A stretch of DNA of 20,659 nucleotides from a virus: positions 1 through 20,659 of the IMG/VR virus record IMGVR_UViG_3300025030_000467; one strand, given 5' to 3'. The position numbers and the translations under genes are program-made. Shown here one piece after another: positions 7,706 to 13,892 of this stretch. Every line of letters begins with the position of its first letter. The first letter of the stretch is position 1. The notes under the pieces are model-generated. The model saw only the letters and a program-made list of their open reading frames with translations, made no database searches and was not told the DNA's origin.

Positions 7706-8950
7706 ATGTTGATCATTATCGCTAAAAATGTGAACACCCTTTCCATTGAAAAGCAGGTTGTGCTGCGCGTGAAGATCGCGGCGTTCAATGTTCCAAATGG
7801 AATCCTGCAAAGTTCGTTCACTCAGAAAGGCTCCATCCTTGTGGGGTTGGGGGATGCCTCGTTTGTGGAGATTCCCCCTGGTGTGGATGGGGAGTACCTA
7901 CAATATGATTCTAGTGAAGCAGCTGGGATCAAGAGCGCGGTGCCGTCCTTTGATATAAACGACACAACGAATCACCTGATCAATGGCGGCTTCGACTTCG
8001 CGCAGGAACAAACACCTGAAACACTGACAACGATAGCAGACGGGGCATACGGTCCCGACCAGTGGAAGACGACACGAGAAAATGCAGACCTGCAATATGT
8101 GAGGCAGGATGCAGCCAGTGAGAGCGGATTAGCCTCTCCTTATTATGGACAGTTCAAGAAGATCACAAACGCGGGAAAATTCCTGATTTGCCAGCCGCTG
8201 GATTATATGAATAGTTTGAAATTCAGGGGCACGACCATAAACTTCCAATTACAAATGAAGGCCAGCGATGCGAAGACGATCAAGATCGCAGTGGTGGAGT
8301 TACAAGCGGCGGGCACGAAAGATACACTACCGACCCTCGTTAGCGCGTGGGGTGCGGATGGAACAGACCCAACATTGGGGGCGAACCTGGCGGCGATCCT
8401 AACGCCTGTCTCATGCAGCGTGACTACCGCATGGCAGATATTCAAATTTACAGGAAGTGTGCCGGCCAATTCCAAGAACCTACTGGTGATGGCGTGGAGC
8501 GATGCGGACTTTGCGGTGAATGATACGCTTGGCATGGCGGAAGCTGGGTTATATTTTGGAGAGAGTCAACGAAGCTGGACGCCTGGAAAGATATCCGAGG
8601 AAATGAACAATATTTTCCGTTATTGCTGGAAGACATTCACGATTGATGTGGCTCCAGCACAAAATGCAGGCGCGGCCGGGTCATTCCGTTTTATAGCAGG
8701 AAAATCGGGTGCAGGCGCAATCATGGCAACCGTACAATTGCCCGTCAAAATGAGAATATCGCCAACGGTCACGACTTATAATCCAGACGCTGCAAATGCC
8801 CAAGTCCGCAATAGTACGCTAGGCGTGGATTGTTCAGCGACAGGAACAACACCAAGCGAAAGTCAGATACTTGTCTCATGTACTGGTCACGCAAGCAATG
8901 CAGTGGGCGACGTTCAGCGTTTTCATCTTCTGGCGAAGGCTCAGTTATAA
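7706..8950 (+). CDS. Tail fibre / receptor-binding protein candidate
   Basis: This 414-aa protein follows the adaptor gene with one base between stop and start. The N-terminus (1-90) resembles fibre attachment regions with short strands. Then LINGGFDFAQEQTP (about 92-105) and AYGPDQWKTT lead into a long beta-rich region, a combination often found in phage tail-fibre modules with carbohydrate-binding-like folds. The C-terminal segment has ATVQLPVKMRISPTVTTYNP and DVQRFHLLAKAQL, typical of fibre tips. There is no signal peptide. It is the last gene before the terminator at 9088-9122, where host-range proteins usually lie. The receptor is unknown. Confidence 0.68.
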   Translation: MLIIIAKNVNTLSIEKQVVLRVKIAAFNVPNGILQSSFTQKGSILVGLGDASFVEIPPGVDGEYLQYDSSEAAGIKSAVPSFDINDTTNHLINGGFDFAQEQTPETLTTIADGAYGPDQWKTTRENADLQYVRQDAASESGLASPYYGQFKKITNAGKFLICQPLDYMNSLKFRGTTINFQLQMKASDAKTIKIAVVELQAAGTKDTLPTLVSAWGADGTDPTLGANLAAILTPVSCSVTTAWQIFKFTGSVPANSKNLLVMAWSDADFAVNDTLGMAEAGLYFGESQRSWTPGKISEEMNNIFRYCWKTFTIDVAPAQNAGAAGSFRFIAGKSGAGAIMATVQLPVKMRISPTVTTYNPDAANAQVRNSTLGVDCSATGTTPSESQILVSCTGHASNAVGDVQRFHLLAKAQL

Positions 8951-9087
8951 TTAGATGGTACAGTGAAACCCCATTCGACGAAGTGATGGACTACTGTACC
9001 AATATTGTGATAGAATATTTGAGGCGGTGGGCAGGGTGTCCCCCTCACTCTGGTCACTGCCATTTAGTTTGATAACCCTTTTGATTA

Positions 9088-9122
9088 GGAACCCCTTCAT
9101 GCCGTGAGGCTGGAGGGGTTCC
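9088..9122 (+). terminator. Rho-independent terminator of the tail operon
   Basis: GGAACCCCT (9088-9096) pairs with AGGGGTTCC (9114-9122), extended by two more pairs, and is followed by GTGTTTTAGTTTCTT. The strong stem and T-rich tail fit an intrinsic terminator for rightward transcription from the structural genes. Confidence 0.85.
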
Positions 9123-9224
9123 GTGTTTTAGTTTCTTAGGATGGGTTGAAGGGTGCCGTCTTCGTTGAGGAGGATGTGATGGTAAATCATCAAGCCACGT
9201 TCCTTTTTTATTCTTGTCCAACCA

Positions 9225-9252
9225 TTGACAAGATTACAGAAGTGATTATACT
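9225..9252 (+). promoter_or_regulatory. Near-consensus sigma70 promoter
   Basis: The -35 hexamer TTGACA (9225-9230) is perfect. A 16-base spacer leads to TATACT (9247-9252), one mismatch from TATAAT. Transcription would begin near 9259 and enter the small-gene operon from 9331. It comes right after the structural-module terminator. The parS-like palindrome lies about 22 bases downstream of the predicted start. Confidence 0.8.
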
Positions 9253-9280
9253 TGTCTGTAGATAGAAAAATGTTGTAGTG

Positions 9281-9296
9281 TGTTTCACGTGAAACA
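9281..9296. promoter_or_regulatory. parS: parS-like ParB-binding palindrome
   Basis: TGTTTCACGTGAAACA is a perfect 16-bp palindrome. It matches the bacterial parS consensus (TGTTnCACGTGnAACA type), the site that nucleates chromosomal ParB. No parA or parB gene is in the window. It lies in the predicted 5' untranslated region of the accessory operon, so it could instead be an operator. The sequence match is seen directly; ParB binding is inferred. Confidence 0.72.
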
Positions 9297-9330
9297 GGTG
9301 GACGTGCAGAGTCCACGAGGAGAAAAGGCG

Positions 9331-9477
9331 ATGGAAGAAGACCTAGTTCTAAAGAGTTTCAGACATATGTTGTACGTGTCCCTGTCCATGTTGGTGAAGT
9401 TTGGCAGGCCGACCAATGCTCCACAAGAGGATTGGGATTTTGCGTTGGCCGCTTTGCTGGCGATGGCGGAAGACTAA
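9331..9477 (+). CDS. 48-aa protein, unknown function
   Basis: This is the first gene of the accessory operon. It starts at an ATG with AGGAG 7-12 bases upstream. An in-frame GTG at 9280 would give a longer form starting MFHVKQ and reading through the parS palindrome, but it lacks a ribosome-binding site. The protein is short and probably helical: MEEDLVLKSFRHMLYVSLSM, then a PTNAPQEDWDFALAALLAMAED tail. No known domain is recognised. It ends 10 bases before the next gene, which reads its Shine-Dalgarno from AAGGAGG overlapping this stop. A small regulatory or inhibitor protein would suit the position but is not shown. Confidence 0.5.
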   Translation: MEEDLVLKSFRHMLYVSLSMLVKFGRPTNAPQEDWDFALAALLAMAED

Positions 9478-9487
9478 GGAGGATGGA

Positions 9488-9709
9488 ATGAAGGCAAAGA
9501 AGAAAGAGACAAAGATTGTGCGCGGGTACAGCCTGTCGCCTGTGAATGTGAAGTGGTTGAAGGAGAAGGCGGTGGGGCAGATGATTCTGGCGGAGGACTA
9601 TGTATCGGTCAGCGAAGCGCTGGACGTGTTGTTGACCCAAGCCAGGGAGGACGAACTGCGGGATGCGCGGATACTAGCGAAGGTGAAGTCCAGCGTGAAG
9701 GCGGCGTGA
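9488..9709 (+). CDS. Ribbon-helix-helix-like DNA-binding protein
   Basis: This 73-aa protein starts at the ATG at 9488 with AAGGAGG upstream. After a Lys-rich start (MKAKKKETKIVRGYSLSP), the pattern is a short strand, a helix VNVKWLKEKA, a turn, and a second helix VSVSEALDVLLTQARED, as in ribbon-helix-helix repressors and partition-type DNA-binding proteins. A basic C-terminus follows. It is the second gene of the operon that starts beside the parS-like palindrome, so autoregulation at a nearby operator is plausible. Its stop overlaps the next start in TGATG. Family assignment rests on the secondary-structure pattern only. Confidence 0.6.
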   Translation: MKAKKKETKIVRGYSLSPVNVKWLKEKAVGQMILAEDYVSVSEALDVLLTQAREDELRDARILAKVKSSVKAA

Positions 9710-9831
9710 TGGGCGCGGTGTTGAGCGCACGGACGAGTGAGGCGTATTGGGATCTGATCGAGGCGATTGTGGAGCTTCGACTGCGGGCGGAGTACCGCCC
9801 TCCGCTCAGGATGAAGCAGGAAGAGAGGTGA
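9709..9831 (+). CDS. 40-aa peptide, C-terminus encoded by a REP-like repeat
   Basis: It starts in a TGATG overlap with the upstream gene, so it is translationally coupled. The N-terminal 25 residues form a likely amphipathic helix (AYWDLIEAIVELRLR). Residues 22-36 (about 9774-9814) are encoded by repeat copy A2, giving RAEYRPPLRMKQEER, so a mobile repeat appears to have rewritten the C-terminus. No function is known. Confidence 0.5.
   Translation: MGAVLSARTSEAYWDLIEAIVELRLRAEYRPPLRMKQEER
9774..9814. repeat. REP-like palindromic repeat, copy A2
   Basis: CTTCGACTGCGGGCGG, AGTA, then CCGCCCTCCGCTCAGGATGA. It matches copy A1 (6784-6825) with only a few differences and lies inside the 9709-9831 reading frame. 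Confidence 0.8.
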
Positions 9832-9834
9832 GCG

Positions 9835-10125
9835 ATGGCAAGAGGAAGCAAAGGCGGGCTGGTGGGAAGGGCAGGAGCGGTGGAGTTGGCAGACCAAAGG
9901 CGGTGGCTGCACGAGGAGGGGCTGCGGAAGTTGGACGCGGATCGGCTGCATCGAGAGGCGGCCGAGATCACGGAAGAAAATGATCTGATCCGTATGGCGA
10001 TTGCGATGGAAGGCGAGAGATCTTTCTTCAGGTGGTGGGACGACGATACGCAGGTGCCGAGTTATGGGAAGCGGCGGGAGCGGATCAAGTTGTTGAAGAA
10101 GAGATTGAACCTGCATGAAGAGTAG
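9835..10125 (+). CDS. 96-aa charged helical protein, unknown function
   Basis: It starts at an ATG with GAGAGG upstream, four bases after the previous stop. The sequence is strongly charged and helical: ELADQRRWLHEEGLRKLDADR, REAAEITEENDLIRMA, then FFRWWDDDTQVPSYGKRRE and a basic helix RIKLLKKRLNLHEE. The aromatic SFFRWWDDD stretch between two helical arms is distinctive. There is no membrane segment. I do not recognise the family. Its gene order in a run of short coupled genes suggests an early accessory role, unproven. Confidence 0.5.
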   Translation: MARGSKGGLVGRAGAVELADQRRWLHEEGLRKLDADRLHREAAEITEENDLIRMAIAMEGERSFFRWWDDDTQVPSYGKRRERIKLLKKRLNLHEE

Positions 10126-10136
10126 TGTAGCGAAGG

Positions 10137-10259
10137 ATGAAAGCGCTGGCGAAAAAAGCCAGCAAGAAGCGGAAGACAAGCAAAAGAGCGCCGCCTACGA
10201 GCGCGAATGTGATCCTGCGGTTATTGGAGGGGCAGGGCGCGAAGACGAGGCCGAAATAA
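10137..10259 (+). CDS. 40-aa highly basic peptide
   Basis: It starts at the ATG at 10137, with GAAGG upstream, 11 bases after the previous stop. The first half is almost all Lys, Arg and Ala (MKALAKKASKKRKTSKRAPP), followed by a short VILRLLEGQGAKTRPK segment. The charge suggests nucleic-acid binding. It ends directly before a terminator, so it is the last gene of its transcript. Confidence 0.45.
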   Translation: MKALAKKASKKRKTSKRAPPTSANVILRLLEGQGAKTRPK

Positions 10260-10260
10260 A

Positions 10261-10292
10261 AAGAAAAGCCACCTGTGCAGGGTGACTTTCTT
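10261..10292. terminator. Rho-independent terminator with A and T tracts
   Basis: AAGAAAAGCCACC, a TGTGCAG loop and GGTGACTTTCTT form a hairpin with A-rich and T-rich arms. It starts one base after the stop of the basic peptide gene and ends the 9331-10259 operon. Confidence 0.75.
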
Positions 10293-10307
10293 AAGCGATG
10301 TGAGGGA

Positions 10308-10335
10308 TTGAATGACCCTCGAATGAGATTATAGC
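10308..10335 (+). promoter_or_regulatory. Candidate promoter
   Basis: TTGAAT (10308-10313), a 16-base spacer and TATAGC (10330-10335). The match is weaker than the one at 9225, but the place is right: just after a terminator and 58 bases before the next gene. Confidence 0.45.
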
Positions 10336-10392
10336 ACTGGTTTCGATATGCCGCATAGAGCGCGGCTACTCAAATACAAAAGGAGAAAAGCG

Positions 10393-10830
10393 ATGGCAGT
10401 ACAAAGAGAGCAAACCAAGACGAAGTATGTAGTTTCTGCAAGTGCGGTGCCCGACGAGGTGGTGAAGGCGGCGCAGGTGGTGATCGTGGCGGAGTATAGC
10501 TGGCATGTGATCGCGCCTGCTCCGTACCGAATGCACTGCCTGATGTCGTTTGCGCCCCTGCCTGCGGTGAGCTGCCCCGTGGTGGACGTGAAGAGGATTG
10601 CCGACGACGAGAAGATGGCGGCGATCTTGAAGAGCTGCACGGACCCGATTGCGGGGGTGATCAATATGGACGGACTGTTGACTGGGTTGGTGGCGTTGGG
10701 GGGGAAGGTAAGCCGATGCGGAAGGCAGAAGAAGCCGACGGCGAAAGATGTATCTACTGCACGGATGGAGAAGAAGGAGAAGCGGGGAGTCCGCTTTACT
10801 CGACCCGTGAGAAAGATGAGGGTGCATTGA
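10393..10830 (+). CDS. 145-aa protein, unknown function
   Basis: The ATG at 10393 has AAAAGGAG upstream; an earlier in-frame ATG at 10348 has none. Residues 1-100 look like a folded domain (KYVVSASAVPDEVVKAAQVVIV and SWHVIAPAPYRMHCLMSFAPLP). The last 45 residues are very basic (RCGRQKKPTAKDV, KKEKRGVRFTRPVRKMRVH). That tail overlaps another open frame starting at 10716 that would encode a CIYC-containing peptide, so one of the two frames may be spurious here. The stop overlaps the next gene's start in TGATG. No family is recognised. Confidence 0.5.
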   Translation: MAVQREQTKTKYVVSASAVPDEVVKAAQVVIVAEYSWHVIAPAPYRMHCLMSFAPLPAVSCPVVDVKRIADDEKMAAILKSCTDPIAGVINMDGLLTGLVALGGKVSRCGRQKKPTAKDVSTARMEKKEKRGVRFTRPVRKMRVH

Positions 10831-11015
10831 TGGACGATTTGAAGAGCAGCGCCAAAAGGGTGGTGGCGTTCTGGTTGACGATGATCCTTGTGATCGTGAT
10901 CGGCATCCTGCTGTGTGTGGTGTTGTCTGCCGTACTGGGGGTGGGGACTCCGCTGCGGCCTGTGATCGGGCAGGGTCATTCTTATCACGGTGGCTTTCAC
11001 GACCACCGATTGTAA
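10830..11015 (+). CDS. 61-aa single-pass membrane protein
   Basis: It starts in a TGATG overlap with the preceding gene. After a charged MDDLKSSAKR start comes one long hydrophobic segment (about residues 11-35, VVAFWLTMILVIVIGILLCVV), followed by a Gly/His-rich tail HSYHGGFHDHRL that could bind metal. An alternative start at 10716 would add 38 residues including a CIYC motif. Single-span small proteins in phages include holins and superinfection-exclusion factors; with no endolysin in view, the role stays open. Confidence 0.5.
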   Translation: MDDLKSSAKRVVAFWLTMILVIVIGILLCVVLSAVLGVGTPLRPVIGQGHSYHGGFHDHRL

Positions 11016-11029
11016 AGGAGCAGAGGCTG

Positions 11030-11173
11030 ATGATGGAATTCAAAGAGGTGCATGTGAAGGGTGTGACTTTCAACGTGGCGAAGGGAGTGATCTCCTTTTC
11101 GTTCCAGGTGGCGAAGACGGATGAGACGATGCAGACGGCGGAGTCTTTGGCGTTCTTTGTGGATAAAGGGTAG
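11030..11173 (+). CDS. 47-aa protein cut by an in-frame TAG; full frame runs to 11239
   Basis: It starts at an ATG with AAAGGAG upstream. It encodes MMEFKEVHVKGVTFNVAKG..., a beta-rich sequence ending SLAFFVDKG at TAG (11171-11173). The same frame continues as LTLMIENRQMSFSVLEKKEGA to TGA at 11237-11239, which overlaps the next ATG in a perfect ATGA. That architecture suggests the original 69-codon gene reached 11239 and that the amber codon is a recent nonsense change, a readthrough site or a suppressed stop. TAG is used as an ordinary stop elsewhere here, for example at 4089, 6783 and 7704. Confidence 0.5.
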   Translation: MMEFKEVHVKGVTFNVAKGVISFSFQVAKTDETMQTAESLAFFVDKG

Positions 11174-11235
11174 TTGACTTTGATGATCGAGAACAGGCAG
11201 ATGTCTTTCTCGGTACTTGAGAAAAAGGAAGGTGC

Positions 11236-11814
11236 ATGATGACTTCATCTATCTATGACATTTATGAATTCTATTTGGAAGCGCGGGATTTGAAAGAGAA
11301 GGCGCATGTGGTGAATGTTGAGTCTGTGCGGTTAGAGAGTGTGTTCAACCCGCAAAGCAATAAGAAGGATTCAAAAATATGCCTACGTTTTGTGAACAGG
11401 CGGAAGTCCATGCTGCTGAATAAGACTCAGGCGGGTGCAATGGAAGAGATCGCAAGGACTGACGACTATACCAAGTGGCAAGGCGTGGAAGTTGTTCTGA
11501 CCTCGGGGCGTGCGAAAAATGGGCGGCAGACTATCGTTATAACCAACCGCGCCAATTCTGGAGATATTGAACTGATGTACCCTCCGACCACACCGAAAGA
11601 AAAAAAGAATGATCCCGTAGTTATCCCTGCTGGTTTTTGGGATGCGCGTGAAAAAGGTGGGGCAGCAGTGAAGTTTGCGGCTGCACGTTGGGGGGTATCT
11701 CAGGCTCAGGCGTGGGGAATGATTGACCGCGCCATCAAGGAAGAGAAGGTTGGGGCAGTCTTGCCAGATCATGAGTTCAAGGGGTACGTGGAGATGGTGG
11801 CGGTGGAGAAGTGA
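11236..11814 (+). CDS. 192-aa phage protein, possible nucleic-acid-binding
   Basis: It starts at the first of two adjacent ATGs (11236), after GGAAGG. The N-terminal half has SVRLESVFNPQSNKKDSKICLRF and LLNKTQAGAMEEIARTDD, then WQGVEVVLTSGRAKNGRQTIVI. The order 'LNKTxA...I...W.G..V.L' recalls a widespread small phage domain of unknown exact role, possibly OB-fold. A linker PPTTPKEKKNDP leads to a C-terminal domain with FWDAREKGGAAVKFAAARWG and helix-turn-helix-like VSQAQAWGMIDRAIKEEKV. It overlaps the next gene's GTG start by four bases. A DNA- or replication-related role is inferred. Confidence 0.5.
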   Translation: MMTSSIYDIYEFYLEARDLKEKAHVVNVESVRLESVFNPQSNKKDSKICLRFVNRRKSMLLNKTQAGAMEEIARTDDYTKWQGVEVVLTSGRAKNGRQTIVITNRANSGDIELMYPPTTPKEKKNDPVVIPAGFWDAREKGGAAVKFAAARWGVSQAQAWGMIDRAIKEEKVGAVLPDHEFKGYVEMVAVEK

Positions 11815-11993
11815 TCTCGGTATCGAATGAGTGGTTCGAGGGGATCGGCGCTTATCGCGGGGTGATGCGGAAGGGGAACGAATACCGATATACGCGCAAG
11901 CAGTTCCAGGCTGGGGAGGAGGCGGAGTTGTATGCGTTGGCGGTGATGCTGAGGTTTAGAACCATCACTCTGCAGGGGGGAGCGGAAGGATGA
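11811..11993 (+). CDS. 60-aa protein, unknown function
   Basis: It starts at GTG overlapping the upstream TGA (GTGA) and its own stop overlaps the next ATGATG. The sequence, SNEWFEGIGAYRGVMRKGNEYRYTRKQFQAGEEAELYALAVMLRFRTITLQGG, is one small alpha/beta domain with a Tyr- and Arg-rich middle and no membrane segment. It is translationally coupled on both sides. Family unknown. Confidence 0.5.
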   Translation: MISVSNEWFEGIGAYRGVMRKGNEYRYTRKQFQAGEEAELYALAVMLRFRTITLQGGAEG

Positions 11994-12235
11994 TGAGCAT
12001 GGAGTCGGCGATGAAGGCGGCTCGAAAGCTGCCTGAGCCTTCCATTGGTATGGAGTTGAAGCTGAGGGTGGAGGTGTTGTGCGCTTATATGAAGCTGCAT
12101 GACTTGCGGAAGGTGGGGTGGCGCGGTGATCTGCTGGTGTTGACCCCCATCGACCCCCCCCCTGTCCTTCGGACATCCCCCCAAATGAAGAGCACATTTG
12201 GAGGGAGAACGGCGAGTGACAGGAAGCGCGGGTAG
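11990..12235 (+). CDS. 81-aa protein with repeat-encoded C-terminus
   Basis: It starts in an ATGA overlap with the previous gene. Residues 1-50 look like a real helical domain (MESAMKAARKLPEPSIGMELKLRVEVLCAYMKLHD). Codons from about residue 54 on (12151-12210) are repeat copy B1, giving PPPVLRTSPQMKSTFGGRTAS, so the natural C-terminus was probably replaced by insertion of the repeat. No function recognised. Confidence 0.45.
   Translation: MMSMESAMKAARKLPEPSIGMELKLRVEVLCAYMKLHDLRKVGWRGDLLVLTPIDPPPVLRTSPQMKSTFGGRTASDRKRG
12151..12210. repeat. Palindromic repeat, copy B1
   Basis: A C-rich start, TGTCC/TTC/GGACA hairpin, CATCCCCCCAAATG, AGAGCACATTTGGAGGGAGAAC. It shares order and spacing with copy B2 (14354-14416), where the compensating pair is AAATTCG/CGAATTT rather than AAATG/CATTT. 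The paired change keeps the hairpin, which supports a structured element. Confidence 0.8.
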
Positions 12236-12303
12236 GCCCGCATTCTCCTCCTTTTGTTGGCTGGTTTACGGTGACTGCCGAAGTGGAACCGTTGGGAGAA
12301 AGC

Positions 12304-12390
12304 ATGAAATGGAAAGCGATTGTGTATGGTCTTCTTGTCGAAGGCATTGTAGTTGCTCTGATTTTGATTACTTGTCACGGAGGCAAATGA
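12304..12390 (+). CDS. 28-aa membrane peptide
   Basis: MKWKAIVYGLLVEGIVVALILITCHGGK: a positive start, then one hydrophobic span of about 18 residues. It starts after GGGAGAAAGC, which is a plausible ribosome-binding site. It is followed 24 bases later by a second membrane peptide. The pair could be holin-like or a lysis or membrane regulator, but no lysin is seen. Confidence 0.42.
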   Translation: MKWKAIVYGLLVEGIVVALILITCHGGK

Positions 12391-12414
12391 AATGAATGCC
12401 GCTGGGAGGGTGAG

Positions 12415-12528
12415 ATGAAGGATCGTGCGCCTGAGCAGGGAAGGGTGTTGATGTGGCTGGGATTTTTTTTGATACTGGCCTGTGTGGTGTTGGCTGTGTT
12501 GAGCGGTTTTGATATATTTGGCGTGTAG
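12415..12528 (+). CDS. 37-aa single-span membrane peptide
   Basis: It starts at an ATG with GGGAGG upstream. MKDRAPEQGRVLMWLGFFLI begins a charged N-terminus followed by one hydrophobic span (about 12-31) and SGFDIFGV at the end. The charged start suggests an N-in orientation. It is the second of two tandem membrane peptides, after the one at 12304-12390. Confidence 0.45.
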   Translation: MKDRAPEQGRVLMWLGFFLILACVVLAVLSGFDIFGV

Positions 12529-12551
12529 CCAAGAAGGGAAGTGAGGTAAAT

Positions 12552-12728
12552 ATGAGCGCGGTCATTTATGGAAATTGCGAAAGATGCGGACAGCCGTTTA
12601 CGATGGAGGAGGATACGCATCATGTGACATTTTTGGTGGAAGGGATGGTGAGTGAGTGCCCGGTGTGCGGGAAGGAGTTGACTTATCCTTCGACTGCCTC
12701 CGCTCAGGACGGAGGGGAAGGTGGCTAA
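12552..12728 (+). CDS. 58-aa zinc-ribbon protein
   Basis: It encodes NCERCG near the start and ECPVCG near residue 36, two CxxC knuckles about 24 residues apart, as in small zinc ribbons. The middle THHVTFLVEG is beta-rich. The last 15 codons lie in repeat copy A3 (12686-12714), so the C-terminus is repeat-derived. The TAA overlaps the GTG start of the next gene by 8 bases, so the two are coupled. Zinc ribbons this size usually bind nucleic acid or proteins; the partner is unknown. Confidence 0.55.
   Translation: MSAVIYGNCERCGQPFTMEEDTHHVTFLVEGMVSECPVCGKELTYPSTASAQDGGEGG
12686..12714. repeat. REP-like palindromic repeat, short copy A3
   Basis: TCCTTCGACTG, CCTCCGCTCAGGACGGA: the same ends as A1 and A2 but without the GGGCGG/CCGCCC stem. 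It lies inside the zinc-ribbon gene. Confidence 0.65.
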
Positions 12729-13584
12729 GAACTCTGCAATTGAGTGGACGGATCATACGTTCAATCCGTGGATGGGATGCGTGCGCGTCTCGCCTGGGTG
12801 TGTGCATTGCTATGCCGAGACGTTCACCAAGCGATTCGGGAAGGCCGAGTGGGGGCCGACTGCGAAGCGGGTGAAGACCAGTGCGGCGTATTGGAAGAAG
12901 GCGTTGAAGTGGAATAAGGAAAAGTGGTTTCGATGTCAGGTTTGTGAATGGCGTGGGACTGCACCGTATGGTGATCAATCCTTTTGTCATGGACTGAAAG
13001 TAGTGCCGACCCGCCAGCGTGTATTCTGCGCATCCCTTGCGGATGTGTTCGAGGATAACCAGCAGGTGGCGAACTGGCGCGGGGAGTTGTTCCAGTTGAT
13101 CGAGAAGACTCCGAACCTAGACTGGCTGCTGCTGACGAAGAGACCTGAGCGCATATTCAGCCTGGGCACGGATGCAGTCGGCGAGGTTTTCGATAACTGG
13201 TTGGCGCGTAACCCGAACGTGTGGCTGGGCGCGACGGTGGAGAGTCAGGAATACTTCGAGCCGAGAGTCAAGGCGTTGCTGGATTGTTGCAGCGCGGTAT
13301 CTTTCCTTTCAGTGGAGCCGATGATCGCGCCGGTGAGACTGCCGCACAATAGGTCTGTGCAATGGGCTGACCGTTTGGATTGGGTGATCTGCGGAGGGGA
13401 GAGCGGGGTTGGCTGCCGACCAATGGATGTGCAATGGGCGCGGGACTTGCGCGATGATTGCATGGCGGGCGGGGTGAAGTTTTTCATGAAGCAGTTGGGC
13501 GGCAACCCGAAGAAGCGGGACAAGCTGGAAGACCTGCCCGAGGATTTGCGGATTCGGGAGTGGCCTGATGTTCGAGCCGACTGA
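12721..13584 (+). CDS. Phage Gp37/Gp68 family protein (DUF5131), radical-SAM-like
   Basis: This 287-aa protein begins AKNSAIEWTDHTFNPWMGC and then GCVRVSPGCVHCYAE, the family hallmark with three cysteines (Cx7Cx2C) thought to hold an iron-sulfur cluster in a radical-SAM-like fold. Later family features are VFCASLADVFED, NLDWLLLTKRPERI, PNVWLGATVESQEYF, SFLSVEPMIAPV and WVICGGESGVGCRPM, with KFFMKQLGGNPKK near the end. Length is normal for the family. An extra CQVCEW motif (about residue 73) may bind another metal. It starts at GTG overlapping the zinc-ribbon gene. The family is common in phages and mobile elements; its reaction is not established, so I name only the family. Confidence 0.88.
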   Translation: MAKNSAIEWTDHTFNPWMGCVRVSPGCVHCYAETFTKRFGKAEWGPTAKRVKTSAAYWKKALKWNKEKWFRCQVCEWRGTAPYGDQSFCHGLKVVPTRQRVFCASLADVFEDNQQVANWRGELFQLIEKTPNLDWLLLTKRPERIFSLGTDAVGEVFDNWLARNPNVWLGATVESQEYFEPRVKALLDCCSAVSFLSVEPMIAPVRLPHNRSVQWADRLDWVICGGESGVGCRPMDVQWARDLRDDCMAGGVKFFMKQLGGNPKKRDKLEDLPEDLRIREWPDVRAD

Positions 13585-13780
13585 CAACATCCCCAATTTT
13601 GGGAGCGTGCCTGTGCGCCGGCGTGGCGGGGCGTGGACGATAATGCGCGTGACACGAATGGCCTACCGCAGGACGATGATCAACTTTGCGAAGTTGATCA
13701 TCGTGGAGTTCCTGAACAGGCAGACGTGGGATGTGGAAGCGGTGGTGGACGAGTGGCTGAACGGGTCCCCCCAGTTATGA
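13568..13780 (+). CDS. 70-aa protein, unknown function
   Basis: It overlaps the DUF5131 gene by 17 bases. The N-terminus PTDNIPNFGSVPVRRRGG is flexible; the C-terminal half is helical (MINFAKLIIVEFLNRQTWDVEAVVDEWLNG). A short region encoded near 8986-9030 (CTNIVIEYLRR) is loosely similar to AKLIIVEFLNR, possibly a degraded relative. Function unknown. Confidence 0.42.
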   Translation: MFEPTDNIPNFGSVPVRRRGGAWTIMRVTRMAYRRTMINFAKLIIVEFLNRQTWDVEAVVDEWLNGSPQL

Positions 13781-13794
13781 GCGCTCGACGTCAC

Positions 13795-13825
13795 TATACT
13801 TTTGGGTCCCCTCTATTTAAGTATA
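13795..13825. promoter_or_regulatory. Inverted repeat in an intergenic gap
   Basis: TATACTT (13795-13801) and AAGTATA (13819-13825) form perfect 7-base arms 17 bases apart, between the genes ending at 13780 and starting at 13893. It could be an operator or part of an AT-rich promoter; no clear -35/-10 pair was found. Confidence 0.35.
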
Positions 13826-13833
13826 AGAGAGTC

Positions 13834-13869
13834 GTGTGATGTGTGTGATGTGATGTGTGTGATGTGTGT
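13834..13869 (+). repeat. GTGTGATGT low-complexity tract
   Basis: GTGTGATGT-type units repeat several times, then a run of eight or more T. It lies in the leader of the gene at 13893. Such tracts change length easily and could vary spacing or transcription. Confidence 0.6.
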
Positions 13870-13892
13870 TTTTTTTCTAGCGGAGTAAAGCG

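Larger units (their letters stand above)
8951..9330. other. Intergenic control region between tail and accessory modules
   Basis: This 380-base stretch has no convincing gene. It holds an inverted repeat GGTACAGT (8957-8964)/ACTGTACC (8992-8999), a strong terminator (9088-9122), a near-consensus promoter (9225-9252), a perfect parS-like palindrome (9281-9296) and the ribosome-binding site of the gene at 9331. It therefore separates late structural transcription from the next operon. Confidence 0.8.

Noticed and set aside
8986-9072. 28-codon frame MDYCTNIVIEYLRRW after the fibre gene
   Set aside because: No ribosome-binding site and it runs up to the terminator; perhaps a gene remnant, too weak to annotate.
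9128-9316. 62-codon open frame on the minus strand
   Set aside because: It starts at GTG without a Shine-Dalgarno, opposes all neighbours and covers the rightward promoter and parS-like site, so it is more likely a chance frame.
10716-10830. Longer start for the membrane protein with a CIYC motif
   Set aside because: It overlaps the basic tail of the upstream gene in another frame; the ATG at 10830 in a TGATG overlap is a better start. Kept only as an alternative.
12288-12296. GTTGGGA as another cassette junction
   Set aside because: No complementary TCCCAAC or paired arms were found around it.
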